Positions 15,010-22,092 of a stretch of DNA of 24,611 bases are shown here, piece by piece. Origin of the DNA: a virus; IMG/VR virus record IMGVR_UViG_3300022602_001907, positions 1-24,611 of that record. One strand, 5' to 3'. The stretch's first letter is position 1. The number at the start of each line of letters is the position of its first letter. The translations under genes and the position numbers were made by a program. Under the pieces are notes generated by a model that worked only from the letters and a program-made list of their open reading frames with translations, was not told where the DNA came from and made no database searches.

Positions 15010-15620
15010 AAATATATGATAACATACTGTCTGAATCAGTATTCGATTTATTATGCGATAAGGTATTAGGATTTGAATTTGATTGGCACTGGAGTGCTAT
15101 AACATATCCGTTTGGCAGACTTAATACTAATAATGTTCACCCGTTTAATTTAACTCATTACCCTATTGCCAACGGCAGACCATGCACACAGTTTGGTGAA
15201 TTTTTAGAACCGTTGTTATACGATGCGATTGATAAAACAGGCGAGCGCATTAAAGAAATATTTAGAGTAAGAGTAGTTAACCAGCCTAGGACTTTTGGTC
15301 AATATACCAATGACCCACACATTGATTTGCCATGGCAACACAATGTTGGTATCATATATCTCAATGATACTAACAGCCCTACGGTTATCTATAAAGAAAA
15401 ATTTCCATTTGATACAGATCAATCTAAGTGGGATGATTTCCCACAAGCTAGTTTTGGATATTTTAAAGATAATTTCTTAGGACGTGAAACTATTATACAC
15501 AAGGTTGTTCCTAAACGTAATACATTACTGACCTTTGATGGCGGACATTATCACGCAAGTGCTACCCCAGACGATGTTGATCGTCGTGTTATTATTAATT
15601 TTACCTATTCTACTAGATAA
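15006..15620 (+). CDS. Fe(II)/2-oxoglutarate oxygenase, third subtype
   Basis: A 204-aa protein when started at the ATG at 15006, in the ATGA overlap; an in-frame ATG at 14979 lies inside the halogenase gene and adds nine residues unlikely to be real. The metal motif is H105-x-D107 in DPHIDLPW, followed by GIIYLND. The distal histidine is H181 or H183 in GGHYHAS, and R193 or R194 in RRVIINF would bind 2-oxoglutarate. It resembles the 2OG oxygenases found in many marine phages that have a HID motif and an FDGG.YH.S segment. It is the last gene of the rightward operon and its final 8 nt overlap the end of the NUDIX gene on the other strand. I see no clear terminator between them. Confidence 0.78.
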   Translation: MKIYDNILSESVFDLLCDKVLGFEFDWHWSAITYPFGRLNTNNVHPFNLTHYPIANGRPCTQFGEFLEPLLYDAIDKTGERIKEIFRVRVVNQPRTFGQYTNDPHIDLPWQHNVGIIYLNDTNSPTVIYKEKFPFDTDQSKWDDFPQASFGYFKDNFLGRETIIHKVVPKRNTLLTFDGGHYHASATPDDVDRRVIINFTYSTR

Positions 15621-16062
15621 GATCTAATAGATCAAATATTGTTTTAATTTTAGTTTTAACAATACGATTTGAGAAACTGTTACGTAGGCCTTGATGTAAT
15701 GGTTTTGGTGTGTAGTCAATCGTTGACCATGCCCAACCTTGGTGTTCATCACTAAGAATTGGCACAAATTCATTTTCTATTACACATAGATAAGTGTGAA
15801 AATTAAAAACTTTGTCGTTCGATACAAAAGTTTCTAAAGGAATTGTTTTAATTATCTTAGGATGTGCGCCAATCTCTTCTGTGATTTCACGCTGTAGCCC
15901 CTGCCAGGGAGTTTCCCCTTCAACATTAGTGCCACCTACTAATCCCCAAGTGCCACTATGCTTACCTCGTGATTTTTGAAGTAGCAAGAATCTACCAGTA
16001 GTTTTAGCATAGATTAATGCACCACTACAGACGATTTTATCAGTTAAAGAACGATTCTCCAT
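15613..16062 (-). CDS. NUDIX hydrolase
   Basis: A 149-aa single-domain NUDIX protein. The Nudix box is complete: G44-x5-E50-x7-R58-E59-I60-x-E62-E63-x-G65, with E62 and E63 as the metal-binding pair. Such enzymes hydrolyse nucleoside diphosphates linked to another group. The WGLVGG segment before the box resembles dGTP/8-oxo-dGTP (MutT-like) or GDP-mannose (Gmm-like) hydrolases, but the substrate cannot be fixed; a nucleotide-sugar substrate would fit the glycosyltransferase in the island. It is the last gene of the leftward gp14-gp15 unit, and its start lies 19 nt inside the end of gp15. Its 3' end meets the island operon tail to tail with an 8-nt overlap. Confidence 0.9.
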   Translation of the reverse strand: MENRSLTDKIVCSGALIYAKTTGRFLLLQKSRGKHSGTWGLVGGTNVEGETPWQGLQREITEEIGAHPKIIKTIPLETFVSNDKVFNFHTYLCVIENEFVPILSDEHQGWAWSTIDYTPKPLHQGLRNSFSNRIVKTKIKTIFDLLDLI

Positions 16063-17501
16063 TGGCTTGACGTATACTCACCTTCGAAACTCTTGACCCA
16101 TTGGACACCATTCCAAAGGTATTGAACTCCTGTGTATATATTCGTCTGCCATACCATGGTATCTGAGAATTGAGTGTAATCAAATATTACATGCCATTGG
16201 CTACCAGTCCACTCTATAATATCGTTAGCCTTTGCAACTAATGATCCCCATGCTTCTGTAGTATGCCCTGCACTTCCTATATCTTCAATTATTAACAATC
16301 TTAAACCGACACTAGGTGTTCCTGGATTATAAGTTTGCGGGTTTACAATAGCATCAAATGTTCCAGGGCTAGATGGGCGATAGCTAGCAGCCGCATTGTA
16401 GTTTTGATTAGTATCTAAATAGCCATTGCTGTCAATGCCAGTATTAGGAACAAGGGTATCTGCAAAGTATGTTACATTTAATCTAGTCGAATCTAACGGA
16501 TTAATAGCAAATGTGCCTACTACTTCGGTTCCATTAGGCTGAGTCAAATACAGCATGCTTGATCCAGCTATGTATTTTCCTGGATATCTGTCAAATAAAT
16601 CATGCCAATTGATAGCGGCAGACCCGCCTCTAGTAGGTATATCTAAATTAGGTTCTCGAGGGGTATATCCTTCGTTACTGGTCAGCAGTATAGCTTCGCC
16701 ATTGTATATTTGGATAATATAATCTGATACAGTAGTAACTTCTTGGCTTAGTAAATCTGATAAGAAAGATGTTCCAGTAGTTAATGGTTCTCCTAGCCCT
16801 TGAACATAGCTATCAGAATCTGTTTGATAGTTATTGTAGATGCTGGTAATAATCTTAGTAATAACACCAAGATGTTTAACTTTAACTGGAGGACTGATCC
16901 ATATAGGACTGTCAAATGTAAGAGTAGCAATATCAATTGGATTCTCTGTGCCTACTGGAACTTGTCTGCTACTCCAATTTACTGAACTTAAATTTAAAAC
17001 ACTTAAACTTGTCCAATCAATATAGTTGTCAGTTGTTTGTATTTCTAAACTAGGATTGAACAGCACCATAATTTGTTCTAGAATCTGTAGTTTTTGTTCT
17101 GTGCTAGAACTCCAGATATCGCACTTCATGGTTAACTTAAATGGTGTTGGCATCAATCTTTCAATAGTATAATTTTTACCTTGAGCTTGATTGTAGGTTT
17201 GCTGGCCGTTATCAACTTGTATGTCTCTTTCTCTAAAGTTTAGTTTACCAACATAAGATGCATCACCTAGTCTACTATGGTCAATATCTAATCCAGAAAT
17301 ATAAACTGCAATACGGGGAACCGATGCCACGGCGTTAGCTGAGTTTTGACTAATAATAGATCCAACCTGACGATCGCTATCACCATACATTACCGGGACA
17401 CGAACTAGTGTCCCGTCTCCGTATTTGACTACAAAATTACTTAACACACGAATTGTCTGTGTCAAGTAACGTCTAATCTGTCCATCATAAAAGAATTGCA
17501 T
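16044..17501 (-). CDS. 15: T4 gp15-like tail sheath stabiliser, extended
   Basis: A 485-aa protein whose first roughly 205 residues align with T4 gp15, the hexameric cap of the tail. FFYDGQIRRYLTQ at the start matches FYNSSFRRY of gp15; VRVPVMYGDSDRQ matches IRVPITYASKEH; PRI at about 73-75 and PTPFKLTMKCDIW match gp15's LPRI and SPIKMIYELSI; QILEQIMVLFNPS matches QIVEQILPYFQP. T4 gp15 is 272 aa, so about 200 residues here are extra. The C-terminal extension is rich in Thr, Asn and Tyr and ends in a W..VFDYTQ / YLWNGVQWV segment resembling adhesin-like beta domains. Its ATG overlaps the gp14 stop (TAATG). In T4 genes 13, 14 and 15 run in one direction; here 14 and 15 are on the strand opposite to 13. 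Confidence 0.8.
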   Translation of the reverse strand: MQFFYDGQIRRYLTQTIRVLSNFVVKYGDGTLVRVPVMYGDSDRQVGSIISQNSANAVASVPRIAVYISGLDIDHSRLGDASYVGKLNFRERDIQVDNGQQTYNQAQGKNYTIERLMPTPFKLTMKCDIWSSSTEQKLQILEQIMVLFNPSLEIQTTDNYIDWTSLSVLNLSSVNWSSRQVPVGTENPIDIATLTFDSPIWISPPVKVKHLGVITKIITSIYNNYQTDSDSYVQGLGEPLTTGTSFLSDLLSQEVTTVSDYIIQIYNGEAILLTSNEGYTPREPNLDIPTRGGSAAINWHDLFDRYPGKYIAGSSMLYLTQPNGTEVVGTFAINPLDSTRLNVTYFADTLVPNTGIDSNGYLDTNQNYNAAASYRPSSPGTFDAIVNPQTYNPGTPSVGLRLLIIEDIGSAGHTTEAWGSLVAKANDIIEWTGSQWHVIFDYTQFSDTMVWQTNIYTGVQYLWNGVQWVKSFEGEYTSSQWRIVL

Positions 17502-18961
17502 TAAAAATCCGCCTTAGGTCTAAGAGCTGTTGACAAACTTTGTCTCTGAGCTTCTCTGTTGTTGCATATATTGATAGTCCATTGCCCTGCATAAGGGATT
17601 GTCTGTTGGACTGGATTATTATTTACATCTGGTATTTTTGGAAGATTTATTTGTAAATGACCAGAGTTGTTAACTAATATACCTGGATAAGCAGGAGATG
17701 AAGTAGCTGGATGGTCTGCAACAACATAGGCAAGTATTGTTGTTTGATATTTCAATACTACATACAAACCAGTTTGATATGAGACGCTGGTATTAATTTG
17801 TGTTTGCCCAACAGTTAATTCAATATAATCAACAGCAACTGAATCATTATAAATGTAATCGCTATTATTAATAAAGCTAGTTTTAAGAGTAGATCTTGTG
17901 TCATTGTTTGTCATATTCATACGCACTGCATCTTCAACAACTACCCATCCGTTGACTTGAGTATCATATCTAAATAATCTGTTTGGTAAAAAGTCCACTC
18001 TTAGATAAAAATCATTGTCTGCCGGATTGTTTGGAAATTGTATTCCAAATCCAAACGCATATCCGTTAACCGGAAAGCCATCACCTACTAGGTATCCAGT
18101 ATATCCTGTTCTAACAGGCACACCATTTACTGCGGCAGCATTGATGTTGCTGGCATTGCTAGCATCTAATGTTGATTGATCGGCAGTTTCTAAAACTGGT
18201 TTGCCGGTATTAGGATCAACAGCAAGTGTATAAAACTGTCTAGTTTCATAACCGCTTTTTGCGGCATCAGCTTCTGCTTGATTTACAACAGCATCATTGA
18301 TAGATAATGCTGTATTTTGTGTGCTTAGAATATCTAATAGTGTAGTATTTTCTACTGGATCTCCATTAGCATCAGTAGCTGGTTGGTTAAAGATGCTGGC
18401 AAATTGTTGACTGTCAGTGACTTTCTTGCAACGTAATCTATACAAATGTGGCTGCCAAGTTACACTAAAACCGCCTGATGAACGGCCTACATCATCGACT
18501 ACATAGTATCTAGGCAAAGCAAAGCTGAGATTATTAAGTGCAAAATCATCTCGCAAATGCGGAAGTTCTATAACATCACCGTTGATAGGCTTGCGTCCAA
18601 TATACTTGATAAAATCGTTAATATGAATTTCTAAAAATATAGTGTCGTTATCAATAAACAATCCAAATTGACTTAGACTAAATTCACTTTGCTGAACATT
18701 ATACAAACCTCTAATTCTATATACTTGCGTATCGTAAGTTCTATCACGATTTTCTAAAAGTAGTAAGTCTTGAATGTTTGTAATAGAAGTTTGTGCGTAG
18801 TTAGGCTGATCAGCGGTGGCATTTGCCTGGGCTGTATTAGCACCTAGATATTTGTGTAGATATACATCAGTTCCGCCCGCCTGGAACATTTCGCTAACTT
18901 GGCGATCTATAAAGTTGTAATCGAGCCCGTATTCCGGCTTGTATAAAGATAGTCTTGGCAT
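17501..18961 (-). CDS. 14: T4 gp14-like neck protein, extended
   Basis: A 486-aa protein resembling T4 gp14 in its first roughly 190 residues. FIDRQVSEMFQAGGTDVYLHKYLG recalls the gp14 segment with VAESIQMRGVECYYVPRE. SQFGLFIDNDTIFLEIHINDF then GRKPINGDVIELP matches gp14's NFGMQVQDEVTLSINPNLF and GKEPKEGDLIYFP. T4 gp14 is 256 aa, so this homologue carries about 230 additional residues after the conserved part, with a low-complexity Asn/Asp/Ala-rich stretch (about 195-290) and a beta-rich C-terminus. With gp13 it should form the neck that joins head and tail. It is the first gene of the leftward gp14-gp15-NUDIX unit. No Shine-Dalgarno of normal strength is visible before the ATG. Confidence 0.72.
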   Translation of the reverse strand: MPRLSLYKPEYGLDYNFIDRQVSEMFQAGGTDVYLHKYLGANTAQANATADQPNYAQTSITNIQDLLLLENRDRTYDTQVYRIRGLYNVQQSEFSLSQFGLFIDNDTIFLEIHINDFIKYIGRKPINGDVIELPHLRDDFALNNLSFALPRYYVVDDVGRSSGGFSVTWQPHLYRLRCKKVTDSQQFASIFNQPATDANGDPVENTTLLDILSTQNTALSINDAVVNQAEADAAKSGYETRQFYTLAVDPNTGKPVLETADQSTLDASNASNINAAAVNGVPVRTGYTGYLVGDGFPVNGYAFGFGIQFPNNPADNDFYLRVDFLPNRLFRYDTQVNGWVVVEDAVRMNMTNNDTRSTLKTSFINNSDYIYNDSVAVDYIELTVGQTQINTSVSYQTGLYVVLKYQTTILAYVVADHPATSSPAYPGILVNNSGHLQINLPKIPDVNNNPVQQTIPYAGQWTINICNNREAQRQSLSTALRPKADF

Positions 18962-18964
18962 ATG

Positions 18965-18986
18965 ATATTTATCGTAAGCTAAATAT
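18965..18986. promoter_or_regulatory. Divergent late-promoter-like boxes
   Basis: ATATTTA (18965-18971) and TAAATAT (18980-18986) form an inverted repeat with an 8-bp centre. On the plus strand this gives GCTAAATA, like the CTAAATA late box of cyanophages, 17 nt before gp13's ATG. On the minus strand it gives GATAAATA, like T4's TATAAATA, 5 nt before the gp14 ATG. The minus-strand box would give an almost leaderless mRNA, so it is the less certain of the two. In AT-rich DNA such boxes also arise by chance. Confidence 0.45.
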
Positions 18987-19002
18987 ACTAGGAGAGTAAA
19001 AA

Positions 19003-19791
19003 ATGGCTGATTCGCTACCTACAAACAATACTACTGATTCTACAACCGAACGAAATGCAGTCTTTGCCTACATAAAGACCATGCTTGGCGACGGTATGAT
19101 TGATGTAGAATTAGATCCTGCGCACTACGAGTTAGCACTAGATAGAGCTCTTACACTTTATCGTCAAAAAAGCTCAAACGCTGTTGAGGAAAGTTACAGC
19201 TTTTTAGAGCTTATACAAGATCAAAACGAATATCGTTTACCGGATGAAATTATTGAAGTCCGCGAAGTATTTCGTAGAGCTATTGGTTCTAGAAGTGGCC
19301 TAGGCGCAGGCGGAACACTATTCGAGCCGTTTAACTTGGCCTACACTAACACATACATGATGTCTGGTAGTATGATGGGCGGATTGGCAACTTATGAGAT
19401 GTTTGCCGGCTATCAAAAGCTAGTAGGACGTATGTTTGGTAGTTATATTGAATATAACTGGAAAAGAACAAGTCACATTTTAGATATCCTACAAAGACCA
19501 TTTGCCCAGGGCGAACAAGTATTGCTAAGAACCTACAACTATCGTCCTGACTGGGTGTTATTGCAAGACATTTATGCAAAGCAATGGTTAAGGGATTATG
19601 CACTTGCAGTAGCCAAACAAATACTAGGACAAGCACGTAGCAAATTTGGATCAATTGCTGGTCCAGGATCGCCTATTACCCTTAACGGAACTGCATTGAT
19701 AGCAGAAAGTAAAGAAGAAATGACACAGCTTACTAAAGATTTACAAAACTTAGAAGCAGGCGGTATACCATATACGTTTGTATTAGGATAA
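19003..19791 (+). CDS. 13: T4 gp13-like neck protein
   Basis: A 262-aa protein matching the gp13 neck family of T4-like phages in length and layout. The N-terminal helical part has FAYIKTMLGDGMIDVELDP and the YRLPDEIIEV block. A glycine/methionine-rich middle (about 96-130) follows. The C-terminal block is strongly conserved in cyanophage-type gp13: DIYAKQWLRDYALAVAK, LGQARSKFGSIAGPG and LNGTALIAESKEEM. gp13 and gp14 complete the head and form the tail attachment ring. AGGAGAG lies 6 nt before the ATG. The gene is divergent from gp14 across a 41-bp interval that holds late-promoter-like boxes. The ANL-like gene follows after 4 nt. Confidence 0.82.
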   Translation: MADSLPTNNTTDSTTERNAVFAYIKTMLGDGMIDVELDPAHYELALDRALTLYRQKSSNAVEESYSFLELIQDQNEYRLPDEIIEVREVFRRAIGSRSGLGAGGTLFEPFNLAYTNTYMMSGSMMGGLATYEMFAGYQKLVGRMFGSYIEYNWKRTSHILDILQRPFAQGEQVLLRTYNYRPDWVLLQDIYAKQWLRDYALAVAKQILGQARSKFGSIAGPGSPITLNGTALIAESKEEMTQLTKDLQNLEAGGIPYTFVLG

Positions 19792-19795
19792 TAAT

Positions 19796-20995
19796 ATGTC
19801 AGCAATTACTAGAGAGATATTAAATCCAAATTTAACTATTGAAAGTTCAATAACACATGCTGACGGGTCAATACAAAAAGTTATAAAATCTTACAATGAA
19901 ATTACTGTTGATATCGACTGCGCTAAGACATACTTAATTAATGAAAGAAACGCTCAAGCAGGGCAAAAAGTATTGTTATGTGAAAATGCCTGGCCTCATT
20001 TTTTAGTTTGGTTTATTGCCTGCTCGGAATTAGGTATGGGTTTTGTATTTTTAGATAGAATCAATGCAAATAATTCTGAGAGTTTAGTAAACAAACTAAA
20101 CGGATATGGAAAAATTGATCACGTAATCGTCTGGCCTTACGGAACATTAGCTAAGAATTTAGGACCTTATAATATAGATTCTATTCATGTTGGTGTTTAT
20201 AGTTTTTATAGATCCCCGCTTACTAGACCAGACGAACATGCAGATGTATTTTTAGCAACTCCTGAATCAAAATTATTTTATAGGATGACAGATGGCATTC
20301 CTAAAATAATAGAGCATAGCCATCAATATGTATATGACTTACTAGAAAGAAATGCAAAACTTTATAATTTAAAAGAAAATGATTCTTGTTTACATACTAC
20401 TGGATTTCATTTAGGTTTTAGTCCAGCTTCTTATATTTTACCAGTTATAAAATATTGTGCAACACATTATTTTGTTGTCGACATTGGAAATAATGTAAAA
20501 AATATTTTACAATTAAAAAATATTACACATAATATGCAAAATGGTTTTGATAACCAACCTATATTTGAAACTTTAGAAACTCTTGGCCCGGTGCTATTAA
20601 ACAACAAATGTTTAGATAACTTTTTTGGTGTATATCTTGGACCCGGAAATTTCTTAACAATAAGATTGCCAGATACTACTGATGTAATTACCAATTCTGT
20701 GTTTTCAAAAGAAAACGATGAATTTATATTAGTAGATACTCCCAATGTTGTAGTTATAAACGGAACTCTTATTAATACTTCTGCATTAGTCTCTGTAGTA
20801 GCAAGTTTTCTCAAAGCAACGCCAGGGTTAGATTTTAATTTATTTGTCGATGGTGATAGAATCTATATAACAGCAACAACTTCATTAAATTTAACATTAT
20901 TAAATTCGTATATTGTTACAAGTTTATTGTTGACTGAATATATTATAAATCAACAAGCTAGTAGTGCAAACCTATATTGGCTAAAAATTTCTTGA
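19796..20995 (+). CDS. Degenerate AMP-binding (ANL superfamily) homologue
   Basis: A 399-aa protein that looks like a shortened adenylate-forming enzyme. Residues 55-87 read like the N-terminal A-domain block (AGQKVLLCENAWPHFLVWF...GMGFVFLD). Residues 162-176 (YRMTDGIPKIIEHSH) match the A3 phosphate loop [ST]SGTTG.PK.V.HSH, keeping D/G, PK and HSH but losing most of the Ser/Thr/Gly signature. LGPGNFLTIRLP and NVVVINGTLINTSAL resemble the later GR-dd-ING hinge region. A C-terminal lysine block (A10) is not recognisable, and the family is usually 500-600 aa. It is therefore probably a non-catalytic or repurposed ANL protein. AGGA lies 6 nt before the ATG, and it is co-directional with gp13, 4 nt downstream. 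Alternatively it could be an unrelated structural protein. Confidence 0.5.
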   Translation: MSAITREILNPNLTIESSITHADGSIQKVIKSYNEITVDIDCAKTYLINERNAQAGQKVLLCENAWPHFLVWFIACSELGMGFVFLDRINANNSESLVNKLNGYGKIDHVIVWPYGTLAKNLGPYNIDSIHVGVYSFYRSPLTRPDEHADVFLATPESKLFYRMTDGIPKIIEHSHQYVYDLLERNAKLYNLKENDSCLHTTGFHLGFSPASYILPVIKYCATHYFVVDIGNNVKNILQLKNITHNMQNGFDNQPIFETLETLGPVLLNNKCLDNFFGVYLGPGNFLTIRLPDTTDVITNSVFSKENDEFILVDTPNVVVINGTLINTSALVSVVASFLKATPGLDFNLFVDGDRIYITATTSLNLTLLNSYIVTSLLLTEYIINQQASSANLYWLKIS

Positions 20996-21020
20996 CCTTG
21001 TAACAAAACTGTTATATACT
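20992..21020 (+). promoter_or_regulatory. Sigma70-type promoter of the dNMP kinase
   Basis: TTGACC (20992-20997), a 17-bp spacer and TATACT (21015-21020) form a near-consensus promoter overlapping the ANL-like gene's stop. A start near 21027 leaves about 15 nt of leader containing AGGGGG before the ATG at 21042. The -10 is identical to that of the halogenase operon. Confidence 0.75.
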
Positions 21021-21041
21021 ATGTCATATCCAGGGGGTTCT

Positions 21042-21746
21042 ATGATCATAGGTGTGTGTGGGTTTATCGGTTCCGGCAAAGATACTATTGCCGATTATTT
21101 GACTAATTTTCACGGTTTTAGGCGTGAAAGTTTTGCCAACAGTTTAAAAGATGCTGTCAGCATGGTGTTTGGGTGGGATAGAACTATGCTAGAAGGCCGC
21201 ACAAAACAAGCCCGTGATTGGCGCGAACAAGTAGATCCTTGGTGGGCAGAACGCTTAAACATGCCACATTTAACACCACGTTGGGTGCTACAACACTGGG
21301 GCACTGAAGTTTGTCGTAATGGCTTCCACGATGACATGTGGATTGCTAGCTTAGAGAATAAACTACGCAACTCAAAAGATGACATAGTCATTAGTGACTG
21401 CCGTTTTCCTAACGAGATTAAATCAATTAAAGATGCTGGCGGGATTGTTATTCGTGTAAAACGTGGGCCCGAGCCTGAATGGTATCGAGACGCCGCAGAT
21501 ATGAATGCCGGCGAACATTGTATGAATTGGATGCTGGCTAAAAATCGTATGCAAAAACTAGGTATTCATGCTAGCGAAACTGCTTGGGTTGGCACCAAAT
21601 TTGACTACGTATTGGATAATAATGAAACTATTGACGACTTGTATAATCAAATTAAGAGTGTTATAAATCAGGCACTAGGTCGCCCTGCTTCCAACGAACT
21701 CCCTCTTTATGAAGGACTCGTTGACAATTTGCACACACAGTCTTGA
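21042..21746 (+). CDS. 1: Deoxynucleoside monophosphate kinase (T4 gp1-like)
   Basis: A 234-aa P-loop kinase. The Walker A motif is GFIGSGKDT (residues 7-15 from the chosen start), followed by FANSLKDAVSMVFGW, LQHWGTEVCR and IVISDCRFPNE, as in the T4 gene 1 dNMP kinase family. It phosphorylates dNMPs to dNDPs to supply nucleotides for phage DNA synthesis. I chose ATG 21042 because AGGGGG precedes it and because an in-frame ATG at 21021 abuts the -10 box and could not be in the transcript. It has its own promoter. Its last 86 nt overlap the HNH gene on the opposite strand, so its C-terminal 28 residues are shared coding sequence. Confidence 0.85.
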   Translation: MIIGVCGFIGSGKDTIADYLTNFHGFRRESFANSLKDAVSMVFGWDRTMLEGRTKQARDWREQVDPWWAERLNMPHLTPRWVLQHWGTEVCRNGFHDDMWIASLENKLRNSKDDIVISDCRFPNEIKSIKDAGGIVIRVKRGPEPEWYRDAADMNAGEHCMNWMLAKNRMQKLGIHASETAWVGTKFDYVLDNNETIDDLYNQIKSVINQALGRPASNELPLYEGLVDNLHTQS

Positions 21747-21987
21747 GATTAGTATGACGACAATTGTTTAAATCACCGTCTACATGAAAGACATTAAACA
21801 CCTCTGCATGAGGTGATCTAAATCCGCACTTATCACAAGAACTCTTTGGTTTATATCCGCTAGTAACCCAACGAGGTAGTTTAACTCCTCGATCACAAGC
21901 ACCGCAATGGCGTCGATAATATGGCTTGCCGTTTTTGTAATAATTAACAGCAACCGGTCTTAATCCGCATGAACATAGTGGTCTCAT
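21661..21987 (-). CDS. HNH endonuclease, small zinc-finger type
   Basis: A 108-aa protein with four Cys pairs: C5/C7, C28/C31, C51/C54 and C85/C88. The C-terminal half reads CDKCGF, then FNVFHVDGDLNNC, then NLKTVCANCQ. This is the HNH zinc fold with catalytic H68, N80 and the C51-C54/C85-C88 zinc knuckles. Small HNH proteins of this kind are common in T4-like phages, usually as homing endonucleases. The gene is convergent with the dNMP kinase and overlaps its 3' end by 86 nt. No good ribosome site is seen before the ATG; an in-frame later start is possible. It could be a free-standing mobile endonuclease or a domesticated one. Confidence 0.78.
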   Translation of the reverse strand: MRPLCSCGLRPVAVNYYKNGKPYYRRHCGACDRGVKLPRWVTSGYKPKSSCDKCGFRSPHAEVFNVFHVDGDLNNCRHTNLKTVCANCQRVLHKEGVRWKQGDLVPDL

Positions 21988-22092
21988 GTAAATATTTAAG
22001 CCTTTTTAGAACCTTTTCTTAGCTGATATGCACAGCAAAAAGCCAAAATCCTATAAATACAATTAGAAATCGTATTCATGGAGATTACATAA
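21988..22092. other. Intergenic stretch between HNH and sheath genes
   Basis: This 105-bp gap holds the sheath late promoter (22052-22059) and ribosome site (22080-22083). On the minus strand TTAAATA lies upstream of the HNH ATG and could be a weak late-like box. I see no hairpin terminator or RNA gene. Confidence 0.6.
22052..22059 (+). promoter_or_regulatory. T4-type late promoter
   Basis: An exact TATAAATA stands in the 105-bp intergenic stretch before the sheath gene, 33 nt before its ATG, with GGAG (22080-22083) between. This is the octamer recognised by the gp55 late sigma factor in T4. The 8-mer alone is not rare in AT-rich DNA; the position supports it. Confidence 0.75.

Noticed and set aside
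15621-15633. GATCT-AAT-AGATC dyad as a terminator between the convergent oxygenase and NUDIX genes
   Set aside because: The stem is short and AT-rich with no clean T tract, and it lies inside the NUDIX coding sequence.
21021-21041. ATG at 21021 as the kinase start
   Set aside because: It directly abuts the -10 box and lies upstream of the expected transcription start; ATG 21042 has AGGGGG before it.
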